NCBI GenBank assembly: GCA_008017145.1
Contig: SSGY01000221.1
Coordinates: 1-9,321 of the forward strand
Origin: Neisseriales bacterium
GTDB lineage: Bacteria > Pseudomonadota > Gammaproteobacteria > Burkholderiales > UBA11063
Reading direction: 5' to 3'
DNA length: 9,321 nucleotides
The notes beneath the pieces are model-generated. The model searched no databases and had not been told where the DNA came from. It saw nothing but the letters and a program-made list of their open reading frames with translations. Positions 1 to 5,544 of the stretch are shown piece after piece (within the stretch, counting starts at the first letter, position 1; the number at the start of each line of letters is the position of its first letter). A program made the translations under genes and the position numbers.

Positions 1-122
1 AATTATGTCATATTATTGAACAGAATCATAGTAGTCGTTTTTATGCTTTGATGAATAAGATTTTACCAAATTGGAAAGAGTTGAAAAAAGAGTTAAATTC
101 ATTTAGCCATATCCTACGTTAA
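1..122 (+). CDS. YgjP-like M48-family metallopeptidase, C-terminal end (partial)
   Basis: The gene enters from the left edge; codons in phase with position 3 read LCHIIEQNHSSRFYALMNKI and continue through PNWKELKKELNSF to a TAA at 120-122. This is the typical end of YgjP-like (DUF45, WLM/SprT-like) metallopeptidases, where an HELCH zinc motif is followed by an NHS.RF....K..P.W+. segment. The second His of HExxH appears to be the H at the left edge; the preceding HE lies outside the window. Only about 39 residues are visible, so the identity rests on this motif alone. The family is annotated as putative zinc peptidase or UTP pyrophosphatase; the actual substrate cannot be told here. It converges on the nitronate monooxygenase gene. 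Confidence 0.7.
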   Translation, partial: LCHIIEQNHSSRFYALMNKILPNWKELKKELNSFSHILR

Positions 123-124
123 TC

Positions 125-160
125 AATACAAAAACCCCAGACTACCTGGAGTTTTGTATT
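125..160. terminator. Bidirectional hairpin terminator between convergent genes
   Basis: The arms AATACAAAA (125-133) and TTTTGTATT (152-160) pair perfectly. After a small internal bulge, CCAG (137-140) pairs with CTGG (146-149) around the 5-base loop ACTAC. A-rich and T-rich outer arms on both sides allow termination in both directions. It starts 3 bases after the metallopeptidase stop codon and 21 bases beyond the stop codon of the convergent flavoprotein gene, which fits a shared terminator. Confidence 0.8.
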
Positions 161-180
161 GAGAGAGCAAAAGTAAATTA

Positions 181-1449
181 TTAGCTAGCTTTAGCAACCA
201 TCGTTGGTTTGCTAATTTTATTATCCGTACTAAATTGATAATCTTTAAATACATGTTCTGCACTTAATAGTTGATAGCTACCATCATCAAGGCGATTAGT
301 AGTATCTTTTAAGCGGTAAACATAATGTCCACAAGTATAGCATTGATAGAGTTGCATATGAGTACATAGGCAAGTTTTTTCAAAAACTTCAAATGATTTA
401 CCATCAGGACTAGCAGCTTTTGCACGCTCGTAAGCTTCTACATAACTACAAGTACCATTTTCTAGCAAATAACCCAATGATTCACAATTAGGTTTCATTT
501 TGCCACCGATTGATGGTGAGTAACGTAACATACGCATTGGATAACCAGTTGGTGAAGTGGTGTTTACTTCAACATCATCTTCTTCAGCTCTGTAATATTC
601 TTGTTTTGCTTTATCTGTTAAGCCACATTCTTCAGTAATGGTAAAGCGCGTTGCAACTTGTACCGCTCCAGCACCGTCTGCCAGATAGTTAGCCGCATCG
701 GTTCCAGTAAAGATACCGCCAGCAGGAATTACTGGAATATTTAAATTTTGTTCTTTAAGGAAGTTTAGTACTTCACTAAAAATAATTGGTAAGCTATATT
801 CGTGCCAATTTTCCAGCGCAAAACCTAAATGACCACCAGCCAGCGGACCTTCAACAACGATATAATCAGGAATACGGTTAGAGCGTTTAGCGCGTTGTAA
901 AAATGGTCTTAGTGCACGCACTGAAGACACAATGATTCCAATTTTAGCATCATGGAAACGTTTATTATCTTGCATCATTGCCATGCTGTTTAAATGCAAA
1001 CCTGCACTTAGAGTAATTCCATCAATTCCAGCATCCAATGCTGAATTTAAGCGCTCTTTTAAGGTATCGCGAGTATTGTTCATGGTAAGTTTTTCCATGC
1101 AGTTAACAAATACCAATCCGCTGCCTTTTTTAGCTTCCATCGTTTTACCGATATGGTTTTTTGTTGCTTGACGAATATCAATCATATTGAATTGAATCAA
1201 GCTTTTATCTGGGCTATTTAAGCTAGCTTTAAATTGCTTACGCTTATCAGATACAAAAGTAGTGTCAAATTTACGATCTGAAACATCAGTAATCAAGGCG
1301 TCTGAAATATGTCCGATGCCACCTAAATTAGCTGCTGTCAGTGCCAGTTCACTAGTTGAAATATCTACTCCCATTCCACCGATCATGATAGGAACATATT
1401 CTTTATTGTCATTGGGGAACTGGAGGCGAAAATTATCTACTTTATTCAT
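181..1449 (-). CDS. Nitronate monooxygenase-type flavoprotein (2-nitropropane dioxygenase family)
   Basis: The 422-residue product has the hallmarks of the NMO/2-nitropropane dioxygenase family of FMN-dependent TIM-barrel enzymes, which oxidise alkyl nitronates or related compounds in the cytoplasm. Visible motifs are PIMIGGMGV near residue 20, EGPLAGGHLGF (200-210, containing the family's conserved GGH) and IPAGGIFTG (241-249) followed by GAGAVQVATRF for phosphate binding. The last 70 residues add an unusual cysteine cluster, C360-x-C362 and C370-x-x-C373, which could bind a metal. At 422 residues it is longer than the common 310-350, and the extra length is this C-terminal part. The ATG at 1447-1449 is preceded by an AAGAG ribosome site. 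The gene looks monocistronic and converges on the metallopeptidase. The substrate is unknown; a FabK-like or other NAD(P)H:flavin role is possible. Confidence 0.85.
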   Translation of the reverse strand: MNKVDNFRLQFPNDNKEYVPIMIGGMGVDISTSELALTAANLGGIGHISDALITDVSDRKFDTTFVSDKRKQFKASLNSPDKSLIQFNMIDIRQATKNHIGKTMEAKKGSGLVFVNCMEKLTMNNTRDTLKERLNSALDAGIDGITLSAGLHLNSMAMMQDNKRFHDAKIGIIVSSVRALRPFLQRAKRSNRIPDYIVVEGPLAGGHLGFALENWHEYSLPIIFSEVLNFLKEQNLNIPVIPAGGIFTGTDAANYLADGAGAVQVATRFTITEECGLTDKAKQEYYRAEEDDVEVNTTSPTGYPMRMLRYSPSIGGKMKPNCESLGYLLENGTCSYVEAYERAKAASPDGKSFEVFEKTCLCTHMQLYQCYTCGHYVYRLKDTTNRLDDGSYQLLSAEHVFKDYQFSTDNKISKPTMVAKAS

Positions 1450-1477
1450 TAATATCTCTTACTTAATTTCGTGTTAA

Positions 1478-1507
1478 AATATAGGATAATACAGCCACGC
1501 TATGCAA
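1478..1507 (-). promoter_or_regulatory. Candidate sigma70 promoter of the flavoprotein gene
   Basis: Read on the minus strand, TTGCAT (1502-1507) and TATATT (1478-1483) are separated by 18 bases and lie about 30-60 bases upstream of the ATG at 1449. The boxes match the consensus at 4/6 and 5/6. In AT-rich DNA such matches arise easily, so this is a tentative call. Confidence 0.35.
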
Positions 1508-1558
1508 TATGCAGTGCTTGTATTATAACTAAGCCATATCATAACACGTGCCTTAGTT

Positions 1559-1570
1559 AATTAGCTAATT
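1559..1570. promoter_or_regulatory. 12-bp perfect palindrome upstream of the transposase-like gene
   Basis: AATTAGCTAATT is a perfect palindrome located 50 bases before the ATG at 1620 in the divergent intergenic region. It could be an operator half-site pair for a dimeric regulator, but a single AT-rich 12-mer may be chance. The rest of the 170-bp intergenic region shows no RNA gene, and I saw no convincing IS terminal inverted repeat there. Confidence 0.25.
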
Positions 1571-1619
1571 TGCCCTAAAAAGCTAGACTAGAATAGCAAA
1601 ACTAAGAGAGGTTAAACAG

Positions 1620-2297
1620 ATGGAATTTACCAAAAACAAATATGTGCGCCGCGCTAAAATATCGGAATATAAATTCCGTAAAATGGTGCGCTATTTCGCT
1701 GAAGACCTCTCAGCGACACAAATAGCGCTTAAAACTGCAATAAATCGTAATACAGTAAATCGCTATTTAAACGAGATTCGTGAACGTATTGTTGAATTCA
1801 GCGAACAGTATGCACCATTTACCGAAGAGATGGCAGAAGAGCGTGAGTTATTTTTTAACTCTATGGCTGATGAAAAAAATGAAATTGAGCAACCAGATAA
1901 TCTAGGCACTAAACTTGCCAATAATCTGGGTATATTAAAGCGTTGTGGTAAAGTCTATGTCGATATGCTGGCAAATTGTACTGCTACTAAATTACGCAGT
2001 ATTTTGCAAGGTAAATCAACTGAGGAAGTTACGGTTCATGCTGTAGAAGTAAAATCAGAAGATGGTTTTGTGGCAGTTGGTTATGATCACGATAAAAACT
2101 ATGCCAATAAGCCAAGCTATGTTGAAAATCTCGATAATTTCTGGCAATTTGTTAAAAAACGTACCGGAAAATTTCAGGGTTTAGCTAAGCATAAAGCATA
2201 TTTACACCTTAAAGAAAGCGAATTCAGATTTAATTTTCGTAATGATAATCTGTATGAAGTTATGCTCAAATTAATTCTGGCAAAACCAATTAGCTGA
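1620..2297 (+). CDS. IS1595/IS1016-type transposase-like protein with lost catalytic triad (probably domesticated)
   Basis: The 225-residue protein aligns by eye along its whole length with IS1595-family (IS1016 group) transposases. It has an N-terminal helix-turn-helix (about 29-57, DLSATQIALKTAINRNTVNR), a GILKRCGKVYVDM strand, then LDNFWQFVKKRTGKFQGL and HLKESEFRFNFRN near the end. The catalytic positions are altered. The usual VELDESYFGG is AEERELFFN (Asp to R75). The second Asp, in VYTD, is replaced by V142 in VTVHAV. The Glu of NGIENFW is D172 in ENLDNFW. The basic glycine-rich loop after the first Asp is also missing. The frame is nevertheless open, full length and preceded by a plausible AGAGAGG ribosome site. 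No flanking inverted repeats were seen. I infer a DNA-binding protein that no longer transposes; its role is unknown. Confidence 0.75.
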   Translation: MEFTKNKYVRRAKISEYKFRKMVRYFAEDLSATQIALKTAINRNTVNRYLNEIRERIVEFSEQYAPFTEEMAEERELFFNSMADEKNEIEQPDNLGTKLANNLGILKRCGKVYVDMLANCTATKLRSILQGKSTEEVTVHAVEVKSEDGFVAVGYDHDKNYANKPSYVENLDNFWQFVKKRTGKFQGLAKHKAYLHLKESEFRFNFRNDNLYEVMLKLILAKPIS

Positions 2298-2349
2298 GAA
2301 ATTTTGTGTGACTATCCCAAATGGATAACAAAGAATAAAGTATTTGTAA

Positions 2350-2355
2350 TATAAT
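2350..2355 (+). promoter_or_regulatory. Candidate -10 box for the lipoprotein gene
   Basis: A perfect TATAAT lies 42 bases before the proposed TTG start at 2398. The -35 region at the proper distance (about 2327-2332, AACAAA) is poor. Transcription from here would begin near 2362, which leaves a normal leader for the TTG start but almost none for the upstream in-frame GTG at 2362. Confidence 0.4.
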
Positions 2356-2384
2356 CTACAAGTGGTTTATTTGAATAACGTTTC

Positions 2385-2390
2385 AAGGGA
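2385..2390 (+). promoter_or_regulatory. Ribosome binding site that fixes a TTG start
   Basis: AAGGGA sits 7 bases before TTG at 2398-2400. No comparable site precedes the in-frame GTG at 2362. The TTG start also places a short basic-hydrophobic signal peptide exactly at the N-terminus. Confidence 0.65.
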
Positions 2391-2397
2391 TAGTAGA

Positions 2398-3534
2398 TTG
2401 ATAAAAAATTCGTCAAAATTATTAAGTGTTATAGTGGTAGCTGTAACGCTAATTTCTTGTAATGGCGGTAGCAGTACTAGTTCTGCGTCGCCTTCTGATC
2501 AGTGGACGCCTCTATCTGTTGCTTACGAAATAGTGAATATTGCAACAGTACAAACTAATCCTGAATCTGCAATTCCTACCTATAAAAATGGTGGGGCAAA
2601 TTCTATAACTGGAGCTGAGTGGGAGTCTTATACGCCACCATCTCCATACGTAAAGAATTCAACGCGAAATTTACAATTTAACGAGCAAATATTTATTTCC
2701 TCTCCTGGCCAAACCCCTGGGGTAACTTCATATATTACCACAGAGCCAGATGGTTATACCTGGGGTGCGATGTCAACTGCAATTAATGCAATGTATCCTT
2801 TTGAGTCAACAGGTCCATATGCTGCATACTCAAGTGCTTATGCAGCGGGTAACTTAGTTACTACGCCAGCACCAGGCACGATTAAAGTTACTGCCAACTA
2901 TAAAGCACAAGATATGAAATGGTGGGCGTATGAAAGTGGTTATTCATCTGGTAAGAAAATCGCGCGCTACTTTATCACGGATCCCTATGGTAATCAATAT
3001 ATCATGCACGCATCAAATGAATCAACTCCTGCAACAGTGCTGTTAGCTTTTGAATCCGCAGTCCTTCCAAGTGGCTGGACTAAGCAAGGACCGGTTTACT
3101 TAAACGAAGACAAAATTTTAACGCCTTCAGTTGCACCAGGGTACCTTTATGAATATAATGTGATTAGAGATAGTGCCGATAATACCTATCATCAATGTAC
3201 GTGGGGACTTGGTGGTATCAGTACTGTTGGACAAGTGCAGGGTATGCCAATTTGGGGTGCAAATGTAGCTACGACATTGCGAATTGTAAATTCATGGGAT
3301 AATTTGATCTATGAAGGTGGTGGGGCTACGTTGTTTATTTTTGATCATAAGTTGACATCTGGGGTTAATACTATTGCTAATTTTAATCCAAGTAATGGTG
3401 ATATGTTGGGCTTTGATGGGCAAACTTATACTACTCAAAACACTGCAAATGGAATGCAAATTAAGTTATCTGGTGGAGCTAGTATTTTACTATCAGGTAT
3501 TAGTACATTCTCTAGTAGTTGGATACAAAATTGA
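2398..3534 (+). CDS. Secreted lipoprotein with RTX-like C-terminal segment, function unknown
   Basis: With the TTG start at 2398 the product has 378 residues; an in-frame GTG at 2362 would add 12. It begins with a classic lipoprotein signal: charged MIKNSSK, a hydrophobic stretch, and the lipobox LISC with Cys at residue 21 followed by Asn-Gly-Gly-Ser-Ser. It is therefore expected to be exported by Sec and lipid-anchored. The low-complexity Ser/Thr linker leads into a body rich in Tyr, Trp, Gly and Ser that I do not recognise (for example MKWWAYESGYSSGKKIARYF and NTYHQCTWGLGGI). The last 55 residues, with TIANFNPSNGDMLGF, then an IKLSGGASILLSGI strand pair and FSSSWIQN, resemble the end of RTX/type I-secreted calcium-binding proteins. 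No nonapeptide GGxGxDxUx repeats are present. It could be a surface adhesin or an extracellular domain of unknown activity. Confidence 0.75.
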   Translation: MIKNSSKLLSVIVVAVTLISCNGGSSTSSASPSDQWTPLSVAYEIVNIATVQTNPESAIPTYKNGGANSITGAEWESYTPPSPYVKNSTRNLQFNEQIFISSPGQTPGVTSYITTEPDGYTWGAMSTAINAMYPFESTGPYAAYSSAYAAGNLVTTPAPGTIKVTANYKAQDMKWWAYESGYSSGKKIARYFITDPYGNQYIMHASNESTPATVLLAFESAVLPSGWTKQGPVYLNEDKILTPSVAPGYLYEYNVIRDSADNTYHQCTWGLGGISTVGQVQGMPIWGANVATTLRIVNSWDNLIYEGGGATLFIFDHKLTSGVNTIANFNPSNGDMLGFDGQTYTTQNTANGMQIKLSGGASILLSGISTFSSSWIQN

Positions 3535-3538
3535 GATT

Positions 3539-3651
3539 GTAACTGCTCACACTATACAGTGAGCGTCGTCACAAGGCTTCTCATGTACACTACGCCGCCT
3601 TGTTCCTAACTCTTACAGCATATTGCAGTAGCTTGTGAGTGAAGTAGTTAC
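3539..3651. other. Structured non-coding stretch with nested inverted repeats
   Basis: After the lipoprotein stop codon no gene is found up to 3723. Within this stretch GCTCAC (3545-3550) pairs with GTGAGC (3559-3564). ACAAGGC (3571-3577) pairs with GCCTTGT (3597-3603). Outer arms GTAACT (3539-3544) and CTCAC (3546-3550) can pair with AGTTAC (3646-3651) and GTGAG (3635-3639). The density of complementary arms is unlike ordinary spacer and suggests either a dispersed palindromic repeat or a folded 3' UTR/RNA. Alternative pairings compete, so the fold is not certain. Confidence 0.4.
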
Positions 3652-3671
3652 TTAAGATTTATGGATAAGAA

Positions 3672-3706
3672 GCAAAATGGAGTCACTGATTGTGACTCCA
3701 TTTTGC
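3672..3706. terminator. Strong bidirectional terminator hairpin
   Basis: A perfect 15-bp stem (3672-3686 with 3692-3706; GCAAAATGGAGTCAC and its complement) surrounds the 5-base loop TGATT. The A-rich and T-rich portions of the arms give a U-rich end in either direction. It separates the lipoprotein gene (+) from the convergent NUDIX gene (-), ending 17 bases from the latter's stop codon. Confidence 0.85.
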
Positions 3707-3723
3707 ATTTGTAAAGCATTCGG

Positions 3724-4206
3724 CTAGATGTCACGATATTCAGTGATGTGAGTTATTTCAGATGTTTGGTTTATTAGTCGATCTTTAAAAAATGCAGGGT
3801 AAGCTTCCAGATTATTTAGGTGATTAATGTCCAACCAAGACAGAGACTCAGTCATTTCATTTTCAGTAATGCTTGTGCAACTTGGAATAAAGTTTTCAGG
3901 GATTTTCATATAGTAATACAAAGACAATTCGTGAAAAGTCTCATTAGTTACTTGCTCAACAAAGAAATTCTCGTGAATAAATCCCAGTCTATCAATCTCC
4001 AGATAAACTCCAGTTTCCTCAAATACTTCACGAATAATTGCCTCTTCGCTGCTTTCGCCATATTTGATTCTGCCCCCAACCGAATAGTAACAGCGTGACA
4101 ATTGGTTTTGCACCATCAGAACTTTGCCATCACGAATAATTATTGCTCCAACCCGATAATTAAAGCGACCATCTGGGGTTTTAAAGGTTAAGTCTTGATT
4201 GTTCAT
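3724..4206 (-). CDS. NUDIX hydrolase
   Basis: The 160-residue protein contains a complete Nudix box at residues 45-67: G45 R I K Y G E51, then R59 E60 V F E63 E64 T G66 V67, matching GX5EX7REUXEEXGU. This is the Mg2+-binding catalytic helix that hydrolyses nucleoside diphosphates linked to another group. The N-terminal VGAIIIRDGKVLMVQN strands and the C-terminal SLSWLDINHL fit the fold, and the length is normal for a stand-alone Nudix enzyme. The substrate cannot be read from the sequence. AGGGA lies 8 bases before the ATG at 4204-4206. It follows the FAD oxidoreductase gene by 37 bases, so the two are probably one transcript. Confidence 0.92.
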   Translation of the reverse strand: MNNQDLTFKTPDGRFNYRVGAIIIRDGKVLMVQNQLSRCYYSVGGRIKYGESSEEAIIREVFEETGVYLEIDRLGFIHENFFVEQVTNETFHELSLYYYMKIPENFIPSCTSITENEMTESLSWLDINHLNNLEAYPAFFKDRLINQTSEITHITEYRDI

Positions 4207-4243
4207 AAAATAATTCCCTGTTGTTTGTCAAACAAATTTTTAC

Positions 4244-5218
4244 CTAATTTAACCATTGTGGCATCAGTTTATTTAAGCGCTTCATAAATGGCCAAATGGC
4301 AGTGACCGGGTATTCTATTTGTCCAAGCTCATAAGGCATGATTTCTGGAAAGGCAATGCCAAGACCAAATATGCCAGGAGCAACCTCTCCAGTTTTATGA
4401 TCGTAGCCATAATTTTCTGGTAGTCCTTGAATAGGAATATGACGCCGCTTAAAGCCAATTGCATAAATGGCTTTTGTGCAGTGTGGCATTTGTGCGAGCA
4501 ACTGTTGAGGTGTCATTTTTAAGCTTTCAACGTGCTTGAGATCATCCTCTCTAAAATGACGATGTAAAGAATTCTCTGAACGATAAAAAAGAATAGTTTT
4601 TTGAGTTTTAAGCGAAGTTAAATTATCTATGACACTTTTTGCAGATTGTGCAGAGCCAAAAACGATAACGTAATCCTGCGGTTCAATCACTTTTTTTAAT
4701 TCAATGGGATTTAATGCAGTTTTCAGCGGAATGGAGGGGGTGTTAGCAAAGTGGAGTTCTCTCGGGTTAGCTCCAATGGCGAGAATAATTTTTTTGCTAA
4801 GCAATTGTTTTTTAGAAGATAATTGTAGTTGCCAATGGTGATTCGTTGGTATTAAACCCGTGACCGTATCTTTAAGCACATTCACCTGCTGGCTCAAGCA
4901 TTCTGTCATCCATAGTAAGGGTTGAGCTGCAAGCATTAGAGGACAGCTTTTAGTAGGCGGAACTTGGTCAATCATGAAAGGTGGATGAGCTTGGCTATTA
5001 TAATGAAAGGCTTCACACTGTTGATAGAAATTCAAGAAATATTCTACGGCTGTATTACTATTCACATAACGCCAAGATGTCCCAAAATCTCCTACGGTAA
5101 AGTATGGATCAATCCATAGGATGTCCGTGGGTGTAACGCCTGCATCTAATAGCTTACCAATACTGGCAATTCCTGCAGGTCCTGCGCCAATGACAGTCCA
5201 TTCTAATAAGGGTTTCAT
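4244..5218 (-). CDS. FAD/NAD(P)-binding oxidoreductase (flavoprotein monooxygenase/pyridine nucleotide-disulfide oxidoreductase type)
   Basis: The 324-residue protein starts with a dinucleotide-binding Rossmann motif, VIGAGPAGIAS (residues 9-19), for FAD. KKIILAIGANPREL follows as the second FAD-contacting strand. A second Rossmann motif, VIVFGSAQSAKSVIDNL, in the middle fits NAD(P)H binding. The C-terminal APGIFGLGIAFPEIMPYELG resembles a family of FAD-dependent oxidoreductases I associate with Legionella and Coxiella relatives. No redox-active CxxC pair is visible, so it is not a standard thioredoxin reductase. The ATG at 5216-5218 is preceded by AAGAGA. It is divergent from the RiPP precursor gene across 102 bases and heads an apparent operon with the NUDIX gene. 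A role in modifying the peptide is conceivable, but only position suggests it. Confidence 0.75.
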   Translation of the reverse strand: MKPLLEWTVIGAGPAGIASIGKLLDAGVTPTDILWIDPYFTVGDFGTSWRYVNSNTAVEYFLNFYQQCEAFHYNSQAHPPFMIDQVPPTKSCPLMLAAQPLLWMTECLSQQVNVLKDTVTGLIPTNHHWQLQLSSKKQLLSKKIILAIGANPRELHFANTPSIPLKTALNPIELKKVIEPQDYVIVFGSAQSAKSVIDNLTSLKTQKTILFYRSENSLHRHFREDDLKHVESLKMTPQQLLAQMPHCTKAIYAIGFKRRHIPIQGLPENYGYDHKTGEVAPGIFGLGIAFPEIMPYELGQIEYPVTAIWPFMKRLNKLMPQWLN

Positions 5219-5245
5219 AGTATCTCTTTTAGTTCAAAGATAAAT

Positions 5246-5254
5246 ATTGTATCA
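5246..5254 (-). promoter_or_regulatory. Extended -10 promoter for the FAD oxidoreductase-NUDIX operon
   Basis: On the minus strand the sequence TG-A-TACAAT forms an extended -10 element, 28 bases before the oxidoreductase ATG. The -35 region at the right distance is weak, which an extended -10 can offset. Confidence 0.45.
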
Positions 5255-5263
5255 TAAAATTAT

Positions 5264-5293
5264 TTGCTTTCCGCTTTATGTATATGTTAATAT
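5264..5293 (+). promoter_or_regulatory. Candidate promoter of the RiPP precursor gene
   Basis: TTGCTT (5264-5269) is followed after 18 bases by TAATAT (5288-5293), with TG one base upstream of the -10 box (TG-T-TAATAT). Transcription would start about 20-25 bases before the precursor ATG. It overlaps no coding region and is back-to-back with the promoter of the minus-strand operon. Confidence 0.4.
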
Positions 5294-5320
5294 TACAAAG
5301 GTTATATTTAGGAATCGTTT

Positions 5321-5491
5321 ATGATAGCGCAGAAAGAACTGGATCAACAGCAACAAATGAATGTAGATCAAGAAAAATTAATGTTGGTGTATAGCCCTCC
5401 GACACTCACCATCTTAGGTGCCATGAGAGAGATAAAAGGTGGTGGTATGGGTGTTTCAGAACATATATGTGGTTGTGGAATTGGGAGTTGA
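5321..5491 (+). CDS. Candidate lasso-peptide (RiPP) precursor
   Basis: This small gene encodes 56 residues and starts at an ATG preceded by AGGA at 5310-5313 (7-base spacing). The Gln- and charge-rich N-terminus leads to YSPPTLTILG (residues 24-33), a match to the lasso leader motif YxxPxLxxxG that is recognised by the PqqD-like RRE. After AMREIK comes the C-terminal segment GGGMGVSEHICGCGIGS (40-56). If Gly40 is core residue 1, Glu47 is position 8; if Gly41 is residue 1, Glu47 is position 7. Both fit a Gly-to-Glu macrolactam ring, and the GGxxxxE spacing of the second resembles 7-residue-ring lassos such as xanthomonins. The conserved Thr two residues before the core is absent (Ile or Lys instead). 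The tail carries C50 and C52. An Asn-synthetase-like cyclase lies 1.5 kb away. Another RiPP type cannot be excluded. Confidence 0.75.
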   Translation: MIAQKELDQQQQMNVDQEKLMLVYSPPTLTILGAMREIKGGGMGVSEHICGCGIGS

Positions 5492-5506
5492 TCAGAGTTG
5501 TTTTAA

Positions 5507-5521
5507 ACTATAATATATAGT
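5507..5521 (+). promoter_or_regulatory. Inverted repeat overlapping a TATAAT box between precursor and secreted-protein gene
   Basis: ACTATA (5507-5512) and TATAGT (5516-5521) form a perfect inverted repeat around ATA. It overlaps a perfect TATAAT at 5509-5514, about 31 bases before the start of the downstream gene. It could be a separate promoter with an operator, or a short AT hairpin; no good -35 box is placed at 16-18 bases. The precursor and the downstream gene are only 53 bases apart and may also be cotranscribed. Confidence 0.3.
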
Positions 5522-5532
5522 AAAGTTAAACG

Positions 5533-5537
5533 AAGGG
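5533..5537 (+). promoter_or_regulatory. Ribosome binding site choosing the second of two ATGs
   Basis: AAGGG at 5533-5537 is one base from the ATG at 5539 but 7 bases from the ATG at 5545. Normal spacing selects 5545, so the product begins MNLDLRHG rather than MCMNLDLR. Confidence 0.6.
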
Positions 5538-5544
5538 AATGTGT

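Noticed and set aside
1620..2297. Complete, active insertion sequence
   Set aside because: No terminal inverted repeats or target duplications were seen within about 100 bases on either side, and the catalytic residues are replaced.
2362..2397. GTG start 12 codons upstream for the lipoprotein
   Set aside because: No ribosome site before it, it would be nearly leaderless with respect to the TATAAT at 2350, and it buries the signal peptide behind a polar extension.
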